Shown piece by piece: positions 8,541-17,450 of a DNA stretch of 64,000 bases. The DNA lies in NCBI RefSeq assembly GCF_008017415.1, contig NZ_VRSV01000001.1:310001-374000 (forward strand), in the 5' to 3' direction. A model generated the notes under the pieces. The model was given only the letters and a program-made list of their open reading frames with translations, had not been told where the DNA came from and searched no databases. Source of the DNA: Microbacterium hatanonis (GTDB lineage Bacteria > Actinomycetota > Actinomycetes > Actinomycetales > Microbacteriaceae). Position numbers and translations under genes: made by a program. Numbering within the stretch: position 1 is the stretch's first letter; each line of letters opens with the position of its first letter.

Positions 8541-8632
8541 GGCTCTCCGCGTGGCGGCATCCAGGCCAACTCCCCCAGGACGGAAACGTAGCAAGGGTAA
8601 CCAGGCTCTACCGGGTGCGCGGAGAGTCTTTT
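8541..8632 (+). ncRNA. ffs: Signal recognition particle RNA, small bacterial (4.5S) type
   Basis: The 5' CTCTCCGCG pairs with 3' CGCGGAGAG, closing one long hairpin. Inside are the highly conserved SRP Alu-less core motifs AGGCC, GGAACGTAGCAAGGG-like (here GGAAACGTAGCAAGGGTAA) and ACCAGG with CTACCGGG. The RNA binds Ffh and targets ribosomes making membrane proteins. A T-run (CTTTTCTTT) directly after the closing stem completes an intrinsic terminator just before the convergent Nudix gene. In actinobacteria ffs usually lies near dnaX, as here. Confidence 0.93.
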
Positions 8633-8641
8633 CTTTGCCCG

Positions 8642-9334
8642 TCAGCCGGTCGTCGAGCCCGTCGGTGCGTGCGGTCGGAACGGGCCGTCGAGCACCGCCC
8701 ACTGCAGCAGCATGATCGTCTTCGCATCCTGGATGCGGCCATCGCGGATGCGGGCGAGAGCCTCGTCGATGTCGAGCTCGATCAGCTCGATGTCCTCGCC
8801 CTCTTCGGCCAGGCCCCCGCGGTCGCCGTCGCGCGACCCGCCGTCGTACGCGGCCGCGTAGAAGTGCAACCGCTCGGTGACCGAGCCCGGGCTCATGTAG
8901 ACGTCGAAGACGTGCGCGATCCCGCCGATCGCTACCCCCGTCTCCTCCTCCGCCTCGCGTCGGATCGCCGTCTCGGGATCGTCGTCGTCGAGGAGTCCGG
9001 CGGCCGTCTCCACCAGCATCCCGTCGGGGTGGTCGTTGACGTAGACGGGATAGCGGAACTGCCGGGTCAGCAGAACCGTGCGCCGGCCGGCGTCGTAGAG
9101 CAGCACGGTCGCGCCGTTGCCGCGGTCGTAGGTCTCGCGCTGCTGCGTCGCCCATTCGCCGTCGGAGTCCTGGTAATCGAGGGTCGTCTTGCGCAGCACG
9201 TGCCAGCTCGACGCCAGCAGCTCGACGTCGCGCACCCGCACCCGGGGGTTGCGGTCGAGGTCGAGGCCCGTGCGGTGCAGGCCCGTGCGTCCGCGCCCGT
9301 CGGGGACGTCGGCGCCGGGGAGGTGCGCGCTCAT
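8642..9334 (-). CDS. Nudix nucleoside diphosphatase, NudK/YffH-like
   Basis: 230 residues. The Nudix signature is present as ETAIRREAEEETGV, but the position-7 Glu of the consensus G-x5-E-x7-REUxEExGU is Asp here. The surrounding pattern (TTLDYQDSDGEW..QQRETYDRGNGATVLLYD; VYVNDHPDGMLVETAAG; AHVFDVYMSPGSVTERLHFY) matches the GDP-mannose pyrophosphatase/ADP-ribose pyrophosphatase branch. It would hydrolyse a nucleoside diphosphate sugar using Mg2+. The ATG at 9334 overlaps the stop of the upstream gene (ATGA), so the pair is co-translated. Converges on the SRP RNA. Confidence 0.88.
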   Translation of the reverse strand: MSAHLPGADVPDGRGRTGLHRTGLDLDRNPRVRVRDVELLASSWHVLRKTTLDYQDSDGEWATQQRETYDRGNGATVLLYDAGRRTVLLTRQFRYPVYVNDHPDGMLVETAAGLLDDDDPETAIRREAEEETGVAIGGIAHVFDVYMSPGSVTERLHFYAAAYDGGSRDGDRGGLAEEGEDIELIELDIDEALARIRDGRIQDAKTIMLLQWAVLDGPFRPHAPTGSTTG

Positions 9335-10371
9335 CCGGCGGTTCCCGCCTCGTCGGACGTGCGCGATCTCTGCGGGTACGGCACGGATGCCGCCGGCCAC
9401 CCGTTCTCCCGGAGTCCCGCGAGGTTCGCCCGCAGGTTCTCGACCGCCTCCAGGGAGTTCGAGCGGAACGCCGTGGCGAGCACGAGCGCGTTCGCGTAGT
9501 CGTCGTAGTCGTCGTAGCGGTCGAAGGCCTTGGCGGCGACCTGAGCGAGCAGCTCCCACGCGCGGTCGGCCGTCAGGTAACCCGCCATGTAGGCGTAGCG
9601 GATGCCGCCGATGGTGCGCTCCACGTCGCCGGCGAGCATCAGCTCCGGTTCGCGTCCGTCGGCGGGCTGCGAGAGCTCCAGCACGTCGAACACCGTCACC
9701 CCCGCGATCGTCGCCACGCGCGAGGTCATGATCTCGGCGTCGGGGGAGGCGGCGACCTCGGCGAATCCTGCGGAGAGGCGTCCTTCGGCGAGGAAGTCGG
9801 CGACGAACACCTCCACGTCGGTGGTCGAGGCGATCTTGTAGTTGTCGTCGAGCGACGTGCGCAGTCTGGCCAGCGTCGTGTGCGGCAGCGCGGGCCACGG
9901 CGTGCCCTTCTGGCCGTCGGCCCACTTGGCGCGGATCGCCGCCGGCAGTTCGACCCAGGCGAAGGAGAAGGCGAGCGAGGAGTTCCAGCCGCCGAACGAG
10001 TAGTCGCTCGCCGCATCCAGCGCGAGGATCTGCTGCTGCTCCTGCGTGATCGGGGTCGCACCTGTCGCCGCCAGGTAGGCGGTCTGCGCGCGACGCATGG
10101 CCCCCGCATCCCATCGCGAGAGCACGGCGGAGGCCACGATCAGCGCGACGACGAAACCGGCGACTCCGCCGAAGAACGGATCGACGATCCCCGTCTCGAG
10201 GGCCACGGCGAAGGCGATCGAGCCGACCGTGAGGCCGATGGCCGTCGTCACCAGGGCTCTGGTCGCCTGGCGTCGGGGCGTTCGGCGGCGATCCGCCTCG
10301 ACGATCTTGGCGTAGCGCGATCGGGCCCGCACGGGGAACTCGGAGTCGCCGATGTGGTTCTGCAGAGACAT
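9331..10371 (-). CDS. DUF1266-like membrane-anchored protein
   Basis: 346 residues, ATG 10371 with GAAGGCGG upstream. Two membrane segments lie at about residues 38-90 (ALVTTAIGLTVGSIAFAVAL; VAGFVVALIVASAVLS). The cytoplasmic remainder ends in a domain resembling DUF1266 (AYMAGYLTADRAWELLAQVA ... DYANALVLATAFR). Function of that family is unknown. It is translationally coupled to the Nudix gene and diverges from pta. I assign the domain by eye and with moderate certainty. Confidence 0.65.
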   Translation of the reverse strand: MSLQNHIGDSEFPVRARSRYAKIVEADRRRTPRRQATRALVTTAIGLTVGSIAFAVALETGIVDPFFGGVAGFVVALIVASAVLSRWDAGAMRRAQTAYLAATGATPITQEQQQILALDAASDYSFGGWNSSLAFSFAWVELPAAIRAKWADGQKGTPWPALPHTTLARLRTSLDDNYKIASTTDVEVFVADFLAEGRLSAGFAEVAASPDAEIMTSRVATIAGVTVFDVLELSQPADGREPELMLAGDVERTIGGIRYAYMAGYLTADRAWELLAQVAAKAFDRYDDYDDYANALVLATAFRSNSLEAVENLRANLAGLRENGWPAASVPYPQRSRTSDEAGTAG

Positions 10372-10461
10372 GGTGACCGCCTTCGAGGATGAGCGACTCC
10401 ACGCTACCGAGTGTTCTCACGAGGTCGAGAGATCCCCAGGTTCGCGCGGCCGGTCGCCGCC

Positions 10462-10476
10462 TACGCTGGAGTCGTG
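10462..10476 (+). promoter_or_regulatory. Leaderless promoter of pta
   Basis: TACGCT (10462-10467) is followed by exactly six bases and then the GTG start at 10474, placing the likely transcription start on the start codon. The same -10 + 6 nt + start spacing is seen at dnaX, mqo and galE. The intervening GGAG could alternatively be part of a ribosome-binding site if transcription begins upstream. Confidence 0.4.
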
Positions 10477-12627
10477 GCGCAGAGCATCTACATCACCTCG
10501 GCCGAAGGACACTCCGGCAAGTCCAGCGTCGCGCTGGGCGTGCTCGACGCGCTCAGCCGCGCGACCCCCCGGGTGGGGGTGTTCCGGCCGATCGCGAGAT
10601 CCACGGTGGAGCGCGACTACGTGCTCGAGATGCTGCTCGCCCACGACGGCGTCGACCTCGACTACGACGAGTGCGTCGGCGTCACCTACGACGACGTGCG
10701 CGCCGATGCCGATGCCGCTCTCGCCCGCATCGTCGAGCGGTACAAGGCCGTCGAGGCCCAGTGCGATGCGGTCGTCATCATCGGCTCGGACTTCACCGAC
10801 GTCGGCAGCCCGGCCGAGCTCGCCTACAACGCGCGGATCGCGGCCAACCTCGGGGCGCCCGTGCTCCTGGTCGTCGGCGGCCGCGCACACCAGGGGCTCA
10901 GCGAGCACCTGGGTGCGAGCCTTCCCCGCACGCCCGACGAGATGGGGCAGATCGCGTCGCTCGCCCTCGTCGAGGTCGTGCACGAGCGGGCCGAGATCTT
11001 CGCGGTGATCGCCAACCGCGTCGACCCCGACGCGCTGGACGAGACCGTCGCCGCCGTGAAGGCCGTCGCCGACGCTCAGCCGCTGCGCACCGCCGCTCCC
11101 GGAACGGGGATCCCCGTGTGGGCCCTCCCCGAGGACCGCTTCCTCATCGCCCCCTCGGTGCGCGGCGTGTTGCGCTCCGTCGACGGCGAGCTGCTCAAGG
11201 GCGACCCCGAACTGCTCACCCGCGAGGTGCTCGGCGTCGTCGTCGCCGGCATGTCGATGGTGAACGTGCTCCCGCGCCTGACCGAGTCGGCGATCGTCGT
11301 CATCCCCGCCGACCGCACCGAGGTGGTGCTCGCCACTCTGCTCGCGAACGCATCGGGCACGTTCCCCTCGCTCGCCGGGATCGTGCTGAACGGCGGATTC
11401 CCACTGCCCGAGACGATCGACACCCTTATCGACGGGCTCGGCTCATCGCTCCCGATCATCGCCACCGACCTCGGCACGTACGAGACCGCCGTGCGCATCA
11501 TGAACACGCGCGGCCGGTTGGCGGCCGACTCGCAGCGGCGCTACGACACGGCGCTCGCGATCTTCGAGAAGCACGTCGACATCTCCGAGCTGACCCGCAC
11601 GCTCGGGGTCGCGCGTCCCTCGGTCGTCACCCCGCTGATGTTCGAATACGCGCTGGTCGAGCGCGCGCGCTCCGACAAGCGGCGCATCGTGCTGCCCGAG
11701 GGCGACGATGATCGTGTGCTCCGCGCGGCAGCGACCGTGCTCGCACGGGGTATCGCCGATCTCACGATCCTGGGCGAGGAGATCGAGGTGCGCAACCGCG
11801 CGATCGAGCTCGGGATCGACATCCGCGACGCGGAGGTGCTCAGCCCCTTCGATGCGGTGCACGTCGCGAAGTTCGCCACCGAGTACGAGCGCCTGCGCGC
11901 CCATAAGGGCGTGACGTACTCGCAGGCGGCCGACACGGTGACCGATGCGTCGTACTTCGGCACGCTGATGGTGCATCTGGGCATGGCCGACGGGATGGTC
12001 TCGGGTGCGGCGCACACCACGGCGCACACCATCCGGCCCGCGTTCGAGATCATCAAGACCCGACCCGGCGTCTCGGTCGTCTCGAGCGTTTTCCTCATGG
12101 CGCTCGCCGACCGCGTGCTCGTCTACGGCGACTGCGCGGTGATCCCCGATCCGACGAGCGAGCAGCTCGCCGACATCGCGATCTCGTCGGCCGAGACCGC
12201 CGAGCAGTTCGGCATCGAGCCTCGGGTGGCCATGCTGTCGTACTCGACGGGCGAGTCCGGCACCGGCGCCGACGTCGAGAAGGTGCGCGCGGCGACGTCG
12301 CTCGTCCGCGAGCGCGCCCCCGAGCTGCTCGTGGAGGGCCCCATCCAATACGACGCGGCCGCCGACGCCGCGGTGGCCAAGGCCAAGATGCCCGACTCCG
12401 ACGTCGCGGGACGCGCGACGGTGTTCGTCTTCCCCGACCTCAACACCGGCAACAACACGTACAAGGCCGTGCAGCGCTCGGCCGGCGCCGTGGCGATCGG
12501 CCCGATCCTGCAGGGTCTGAACAAGCCGATCAACGACCTCTCGCGCGGCGCCCTCGTCGACGACATCGTCAACACGATCGCGATCACCGCGATCCAGGCC
12601 CAGAGCGAGAAGGGGGATGCTGCGTGA
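10474..12627 (+). CDS. pta: Phosphate acetyltransferase
   Basis: 717 residues from GTG 10474 (MAQSIYITSAEGHSGKSSVA). It has the long architecture: an N-terminal P-loop/DRTGG regulatory part (residues about 1-390) and a C-terminal phosphotransacetylase catalytic domain (about 395-715; VSGAAHTTAHTIRPAFEIIK, YSTGESGTGADVEKV). It converts acetyl-CoA and phosphate to acetyl phosphate and CoA. The stop overlaps the ackA GTG (GTGA), so the two enzymes of the acetate pathway are made together. Length and motifs are normal for actinobacterial Pta. Confidence 0.96.
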   Translation: MAQSIYITSAEGHSGKSSVALGVLDALSRATPRVGVFRPIARSTVERDYVLEMLLAHDGVDLDYDECVGVTYDDVRADADAALARIVERYKAVEAQCDAVVIIGSDFTDVGSPAELAYNARIAANLGAPVLLVVGGRAHQGLSEHLGASLPRTPDEMGQIASLALVEVVHERAEIFAVIANRVDPDALDETVAAVKAVADAQPLRTAAPGTGIPVWALPEDRFLIAPSVRGVLRSVDGELLKGDPELLTREVLGVVVAGMSMVNVLPRLTESAIVVIPADRTEVVLATLLANASGTFPSLAGIVLNGGFPLPETIDTLIDGLGSSLPIIATDLGTYETAVRIMNTRGRLAADSQRRYDTALAIFEKHVDISELTRTLGVARPSVVTPLMFEYALVERARSDKRRIVLPEGDDDRVLRAAATVLARGIADLTILGEEIEVRNRAIELGIDIRDAEVLSPFDAVHVAKFATEYERLRAHKGVTYSQAADTVTDASYFGTLMVHLGMADGMVSGAAHTTAHTIRPAFEIIKTRPGVSVVSSVFLMALADRVLVYGDCAVIPDPTSEQLADIAISSAETAEQFGIEPRVAMLSYSTGESGTGADVEKVRAATSLVRERAPELLVEGPIQYDAAADAAVAKAKMPDSDVAGRATVFVFPDLNTGNNTYKAVQRSAGAVAIGPILQGLNKPINDLSRGALVDDIVNTIAITAIQAQSEKGDAA

Positions 12628-13898
12628 GCGCGGTCCTCGTCGTCAACAGCGGTTCCTCCTCGCTGAAGTACCAGCTCCTCGATGCCGACACCGAGGAAGT
12701 GCTCGCCTCCGGTCTGATCGAACGCATCGGCTCGTCGACGGGCTCGAGCGACGATCGGGGCATCGCCACGCACACGGTCACCTCCGCCGCGTTCCGGCGC
12801 GCCGGCTCGGCGCTCGCCGACGGACCGGCGGCGGCCCCGACGGTGCTCGACGCCACATCGACCATCGAGCGCGCGATCCCCGACCATTCGGCTGCGTTCG
12901 GGGTCATGCTCGACGCCTTCGCCGAGTACGGCCCCACCCTCGACGAGTACCCGCCGGTGGCGGTGGGGCACCGGGTCGTGCACGGCGGAGCCCGCTTCTT
13001 CGAACCCACCCTCATCACCCCCCTCGTCGAGATCAACATCGATGAGCTCTCGGTGCTCGCACCGCTGCACAACCCCGCCAACCTCGCGGGCATCCGCGCC
13101 GCCCGGAAGGCCTTCCCCGACGTCCCGCACGTCGCGGTCTTCGACACCGCCTTCCACCAGACCCTCGCCCCGGCCGCCTACACCTACGCCATCGACGCCG
13201 CGTTGGCCGAGGCCCACCGCATCCGGCGCTACGGGTTCCACGGCACCTCGCACAAGTTCGTCAGCGAGGCCGCCGCCGCCTTCCTCGACCGCCCTCTCGA
13301 CGAGCTGAAGCAGATCGTGTTCCACCTCGGCAACGGGGCATCGGCGGCCGCGATCGACGGGGGCCGCTCGGTCGACACCTCGATGGGCCTCACACCCCTC
13401 GAGGGCCTCGTGATGGGAACGCGTTCGGGCGACCTCGATCCGGCCGTGCTCTTCCACCTCGCCCGCCGGGCGGACATGTCCACGGGCGACCTCGACGACC
13501 TCCTGAACAAGAGGTCGGGCATGCTGGGTCTCGCCGGTGTCAGCGACATGCGCGACATCCAGGCGGGGGTCGCGCGCGGCGAGGACGCCGCCACCCTGGC
13601 CTGGAACGTCTACATCCACCGCCTGCGTGCGTACGCCGGCGCCTACCTCGCCCAGCTCGGCGGCGTCGACGTCATCTCCTTCACCGCCGGCGTCGGTGAG
13701 AACGCGCCCGACGTGCGCGCCGGGGCGCTCGCGACCCTGGGGTTCGCCGGGATCGAGATCGATCACGAACGCAACGCGGCCCGCGGCCGGGGCATCCGCG
13801 TCATCTCCACCGATGCGTCGCCCGTGACGGTGCTGGTCGTACCCACGAACGAGGAGCTCGAGATCGCCCGTCAGACCCTGGCCGTGGCCCGCACCTGA
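12624..13898 (+). CDS. ackA: Acetate kinase
   Basis: 424 residues, GTG 12624 overlapping the pta stop. The ASKHA fold motifs are clear: VLVVNSGSSSLKYQLLD at the N-terminus, GHRVVHGGARF, FDTAFHQT, RRYGFHGTSHKFVS, IVFHLGNGASAAAI and DTSMGLTPLEGLVMGTRSGDLDP. It makes ATP from acetyl phosphate and ADP, or activates acetate in reverse. Forms an operon with pta; acs at the other end of the window gives a second, ATP-consuming route for acetate assimilation. Confidence 0.97.
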   Translation: MSAVLVVNSGSSSLKYQLLDADTEEVLASGLIERIGSSTGSSDDRGIATHTVTSAAFRRAGSALADGPAAAPTVLDATSTIERAIPDHSAAFGVMLDAFAEYGPTLDEYPPVAVGHRVVHGGARFFEPTLITPLVEINIDELSVLAPLHNPANLAGIRAARKAFPDVPHVAVFDTAFHQTLAPAAYTYAIDAALAEAHRIRRYGFHGTSHKFVSEAAAAFLDRPLDELKQIVFHLGNGASAAAIDGGRSVDTSMGLTPLEGLVMGTRSGDLDPAVLFHLARRADMSTGDLDDLLNKRSGMLGLAGVSDMRDIQAGVARGEDAATLAWNVYIHRLRAYAGAYLAQLGGVDVISFTAGVGENAPDVRAGALATLGFAGIEIDHERNAARGRGIRVISTDASPVTVLVVPTNEELEIARQTLAVART

Positions 13899-13973
13899 CC
13901 GGTCGCCTCGGGCCGCTACGCTGTACGCACGGCACGACGGAGAGCCGCCGCATCCGTTCCCCCAGGAGGTCCC

Positions 13974-14711
13974 GTGCCCGACGAGCTTTCTGCGCTGCCC
14001 GACCTCACCGCCTACGAGGCCGTGCTGTTCGATCTCGACGGCGTGCTCACGCCGACCGCCGAGGTGCACATGCACGCGTGGCGCGTGATGTTCGAGAAGC
14101 TGTTCGCCGACTGGAACATCTCGCGGCCCTACACCGACGCCGACTACTTCGAGCATCTCGACGGCAAGCGCCGCTACGACGGCGTCGCGAGCCTGCTGCG
14201 CAGCCGCGACGTCGAGGTGCCGTGGGGCGAGCCGAGCGACCCGCCCTCCGCAGACACCGTGAGCGGCATCGGAAACCGGAAGAACGACGTCTTCCGCCAG
14301 GTGCTCGAGAACGACGGCATCGCCCCGTATCCGGGCTCCCTCGCCCTCGTCGAGAGACTGCGCGCCGCCGGGGTTCCCGTCGCGGTGGTGTCGAGCTCGA
14401 AGAACGCCGAGGACGTGCTGACGGCCGCGGGCATCCGCGATCTCTTCCCCGTGGTGATGGACGGTCTGATCGCCGAGCGCGACGACCTCGCCTCCAAGCC
14501 CGCGCCCGACGTCTTCCTCGAGGCGGCACGGATGCTGGGGGTCGACCCCGCCCGTTCCGCCGCCGTCGAGGACGCGATCAGCGGCGTGCAGTCCGCAGCG
14601 TCCGGCGGCTTCGCCCTCGTGGTGGGCGTCGACCGCGGTACCGGCGCCGAGGCGCTTCGCGACGCCGGGGCGACGGTCGTCGTCGACGACCTCAGCGCGT
14701 TCGTAGACTGA
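13974..14711 (+). CDS. HAD-superfamily beta-phosphoglucomutase-like protein
   Basis: 245 residues. HAD motif I is DLDGVLTPTAEVHMHAW, motif II VVSSSKNAEDVL, motif III lies at ASKPAPDVFLEAA and motif IV at VEDAISGVQSAASGG. The cap and the second Asp-like geometry fit beta-phosphoglucomutase, which interconverts beta-glucose 1- and 6-phosphate, although the second residue of the usual DxD is Asp in DLD, as required. GTG 13974 follows a near-perfect AGGAGG 4 nt upstream; TACGCT at 13913-13918 could be its -10. The GH65 phosphorylase next door would supply beta-glucose 1-phosphate, which strongly supports the assignment. Confidence 0.85.
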   Translation: MPDELSALPDLTAYEAVLFDLDGVLTPTAEVHMHAWRVMFEKLFADWNISRPYTDADYFEHLDGKRRYDGVASLLRSRDVEVPWGEPSDPPSADTVSGIGNRKNDVFRQVLENDGIAPYPGSLALVERLRAAGVPVAVVSSSKNAEDVLTAAGIRDLFPVVMDGLIAERDDLASKPAPDVFLEAARMLGVDPARSAAVEDAISGVQSAASGGFALVVGVDRGTGAEALRDAGATVVVDDLSAFVD

Positions 14712-14753
14712 CCCACCGAGGAAACCCGAATCTCCCTCACCGGAAGGCATTCC

Positions 14754-17291
14754 ATGATCGATCGCGGTCGCTTCCCCGTCGACGAGTGGCGTCTCGTCGA
14801 GACCGAGGGGTCGCTCGACGACGCCGGGGTCACCGAGACACTGTTCTCGGTCGGCAACGGCTATCTCGGGCTGCGCGGCAACCACCCCGAGGGGCGGTTC
14901 GCGCACGAGTCGGGAACCTTCATCAACGGGTTGCACGAGACCTTCCCCATCCGTCACGCCGAGCAGGCCTACGGATTCGCCGAGGTCGGCCAGACGATCG
15001 TCAACGCGCCCGACGCGAAGGTCATGCGCGTCTACGTCGACGACGAACCGTTGTCGTTCGACGTCGCCGACGTCCGCGAGTACGAGCGGGTGCTCGACAT
15101 GCGCGAGGGAGTGCTCCGTCGCCGACTGCAGTGGTGCACGCCGTCGGGCAAGCTCGTCGAGCTCGAGGACGAGCGCATGGTGTCGTTCGACGAGAAGCAC
15201 CTCGCTGTCCTGCGCATGACGGTGACGGTGCTCAACTCCGACGCCCCCGTCACGATCAGCTGCCAGCTCATCAACCGTCAGGACGGCGAGGGCATCTACG
15301 GAGGTCGCCCGCCCGGCAAGGCCAAGGCCGGCTTCGACCCCCGCAAGCAGGACAAGCTCGAAGACCGCGTGCTGCAGCCCCTCGAGTACTGGCAGGACGG
15401 CGACCGCACGGCGCTGAGCTATCGCGTCGCGGAGTCGGGCATGACGCTGGCCGTCGTCGCCGACCACGTCATCGACACCGAGAACGAGTACACCGCGCGT
15501 CGGCTCATCGAACCCGACATCGCCAAGAACGTCTTCCGCGTGCAGGCCAAGGCCGGCGTGCCGACGACGGTCACGAAACTCGTGAGCTATCACACGTCGC
15601 GCGGCGTGCCCGCCGGCGAGATCATCGATCGCTGCCGCCGCACCCTCGATCGCGCGCAGACCCAGGGCGTGGGTGCGGTCTTCGCGCGGCAGCGCTCGTG
15701 GCTCGACGCGTTCTGGGAGCGCTCCGACGTCAAGATCGGCGGCCACCCCGATCTGCAGCAGGCCACGCGCTGGTGCCTGTTCCAGCTCGCGCAGGCCGCC
15801 GCCCGTGCCGATGGGCAGGGTGTGCCGGCGAAGGGCGTCACCGGGTCGGGATACAGCGGACACTACTTCTGGGACACCGAGATCTACGTGCTCCCCTTCC
15901 TGGCGTACACGACCCCGCTCTGGGCGCGAAACGCCCTGCGCATGCGCTACCTGATGCTGCCGGCGGCCCGTAAGCGCGCCCACCAGCTGAACGAGGCGGG
16001 CGCGCTCTTCCCGTGGCGCACGATCAACGGCGAAGAGGCCTCTGCCTACTACGCCGCCGGCACCGCGCAGTATCACATCAACGCCGACGTTGCCTTCGCG
16101 CTGGCGAAGTACGTGCGCGCGACGGGCGACGTCGACTTCCTCGATTCCGAGGGCGTGGACATCGCGGTCGACACCGCTCGGCTGTGGGCGACCCTGGGCT
16201 TCTGGCGCTCGAGCGACGGCGTCCACGACGGCGACGGCGACTCGTTCCACATCCACGGGGTCACCGGTCCCGACGAGTACACGACGGTCGTCAACGACAA
16301 CCTGTTCACGAACGTCATGGCGCGCTTCAACCTCCGCTTCGCCGCGCGCACCGTGCGCGAGATGGAGGAGGCCGACTTCGACGCGTACACGCGGATGGTC
16401 GATCGTCTGAACCTCGATCCGTCCGAGCCCGAGCTGTGGGACCGCGCCGCGGACGCGATGCACATCCCGCACAGCGACGCCCTCGGCATCCACCCCCAGG
16501 ACTCCGTGTTCCTCGAGCGCGAGATCTGGGATCTGGAGCACACTCCCGCCGACCAGCGGCCGCTGCTCCTCCACTTCCACCCCCTGGTGATCTACCGCTA
16601 CCAGGTGCTCAAGCAGGCCGATGTGGTGCTGGCGCTGTTCCTGCAGGGCAACCACTTCACGGCGGGGGAGAAGCTCGCCGACTTCGAGTACTACGACCCG
16701 CTGACGACCGGCGACTCGACCCTGTCGGCGGTCGTGCAGGCGATCCTCGCGGCCGAGGTCGGCTACCAGGACCTCGCGCTGGAGTACTTCCGGGAGTCGA
16801 TCTTCGTCGACCTCGCAGACCTCCATAACAACGCGGCCGACGGTGTGCACGTGGCCTCGGCGGGCGGGGTGTGGACCGCACTGGTGTCGGGATTCGGGGG
16901 CATGCGCGACCACTTCGGCGACCTCACCTTCGACCCGCGCCTCCCGGCCGACTGGCCGTCGCTGTCGTACGTGCTGCACTGGCACGGCACGCGGCTGAAC
17001 ATCACGTTGACGGCCGACGCCATGACGGTCGAAGCGGGAGATGGCGACCCGGTGGACTTCTCGGTGCGCGGCGTCGGTTACTCGGTGCACGGCGGCTCCA
17101 CCGTCGTGGCACCGCTCGACGGTCAGGGGCCGATCATCCCCGGAAAGCCCTCGATCCGGCAGTTCGCCGACGCTCGGCGCGAGGACGGGTCGCTCCTGTC
17201 GGCGTCCGTGCCCACCGTCACCGCGTCGATCCCGATCATCACCGACGAGACCGAGATCGTGGGGGAGTCGTCGCTCGGCGTGGACGCCTGA
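14754..17291 (+). CDS. Glycoside hydrolase family 65 disaccharide phosphorylase
   Basis: 845 residues, ATG 14754 with GGAAGG 6-9 nt upstream. It has the GH65 layout: N-terminal beta-sandwich (about 1-270), linker helices, an (alpha/alpha)6 barrel and a C-terminal beta-sheet. The catalytic acid is Glu508 in GVTGPDEYTTVVNDN, and YSGHYFWDTEIY and KQADVVLALFLQG are conserved barrel motifs. The family phosphorolyses maltose, trehalose, kojibiose or nigerose to glucose and beta-glucose 1-phosphate; which disaccharide cannot be read from sequence by eye. Co-transcribed with the beta-phosphoglucomutase-like gene 43 bp upstream. Confidence 0.93.
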   Translation: MIDRGRFPVDEWRLVETEGSLDDAGVTETLFSVGNGYLGLRGNHPEGRFAHESGTFINGLHETFPIRHAEQAYGFAEVGQTIVNAPDAKVMRVYVDDEPLSFDVADVREYERVLDMREGVLRRRLQWCTPSGKLVELEDERMVSFDEKHLAVLRMTVTVLNSDAPVTISCQLINRQDGEGIYGGRPPGKAKAGFDPRKQDKLEDRVLQPLEYWQDGDRTALSYRVAESGMTLAVVADHVIDTENEYTARRLIEPDIAKNVFRVQAKAGVPTTVTKLVSYHTSRGVPAGEIIDRCRRTLDRAQTQGVGAVFARQRSWLDAFWERSDVKIGGHPDLQQATRWCLFQLAQAAARADGQGVPAKGVTGSGYSGHYFWDTEIYVLPFLAYTTPLWARNALRMRYLMLPAARKRAHQLNEAGALFPWRTINGEEASAYYAAGTAQYHINADVAFALAKYVRATGDVDFLDSEGVDIAVDTARLWATLGFWRSSDGVHDGDGDSFHIHGVTGPDEYTTVVNDNLFTNVMARFNLRFAARTVREMEEADFDAYTRMVDRLNLDPSEPELWDRAADAMHIPHSDALGIHPQDSVFLEREIWDLEHTPADQRPLLLHFHPLVIYRYQVLKQADVVLALFLQGNHFTAGEKLADFEYYDPLTTGDSTLSAVVQAILAAEVGYQDLALEYFRESIFVDLADLHNNAADGVHVASAGGVWTALVSGFGGMRDHFGDLTFDPRLPADWPSLSYVLHWHGTRLNITLTADAMTVEAGDGDPVDFSVRGVGYSVHGGSTVVAPLDGQGPIIPGKPSIRQFADARREDGSLLSASVPTVTASIPIITDETEIVGESSLGVDA

Positions 17292-17299
17292 TCGCGCCC

Positions 17300-17309
17300 G
17301 AAACGTTTC
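17300..17309. promoter_or_regulatory. LacI-type operator candidate
   Basis: The 10-bp perfect palindrome GAAACGTTTC lies 8 bp after the GH65 stop and about 150 bp before the ice-binding-like gene. It matches the CpG-centred half-site pattern typical of LacI/GalR-family operators, which often control GH65 sugar genes. No LacI gene is in the window. Confidence 0.4.
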
Positions 17310-17364
17310 CGCGGTTTTACGCCAGGCTGTGAGATCGCCTGCGATCTATGGATTTGCTGAGTAT

Positions 17365-17393
17365 TTGACGAGCCCCCCGCTAACGTGATAGGT
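17365..17393 (+). promoter_or_regulatory. Possible promoter of the ice-binding-like gene
   Basis: TTGACG (17365-17370) and ATAGGT (17388-17393) are separated by 17 bp. A 6-bp inverted repeat TGGCCC-AGCTC-GGGCCA (17393-17409) overlaps the expected transcription start and may be an operator. Confidence 0.4.
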
Positions 17394-17450
17394 GGCCCAG
17401 CTCGGGCCATTGTTCCCTCGCATTTCACGGGGGCTGATAAGGCGGTTCCC

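Noticed and set aside
12123..17090. A 1655-codon open frame on the minus strand.
   Set aside because: It is antisense to pta, ackA, the HAD gene and GH65, all with clear families; its product is low-complexity His/Arg/Val-rich, typical of high-G+C shadow frames.
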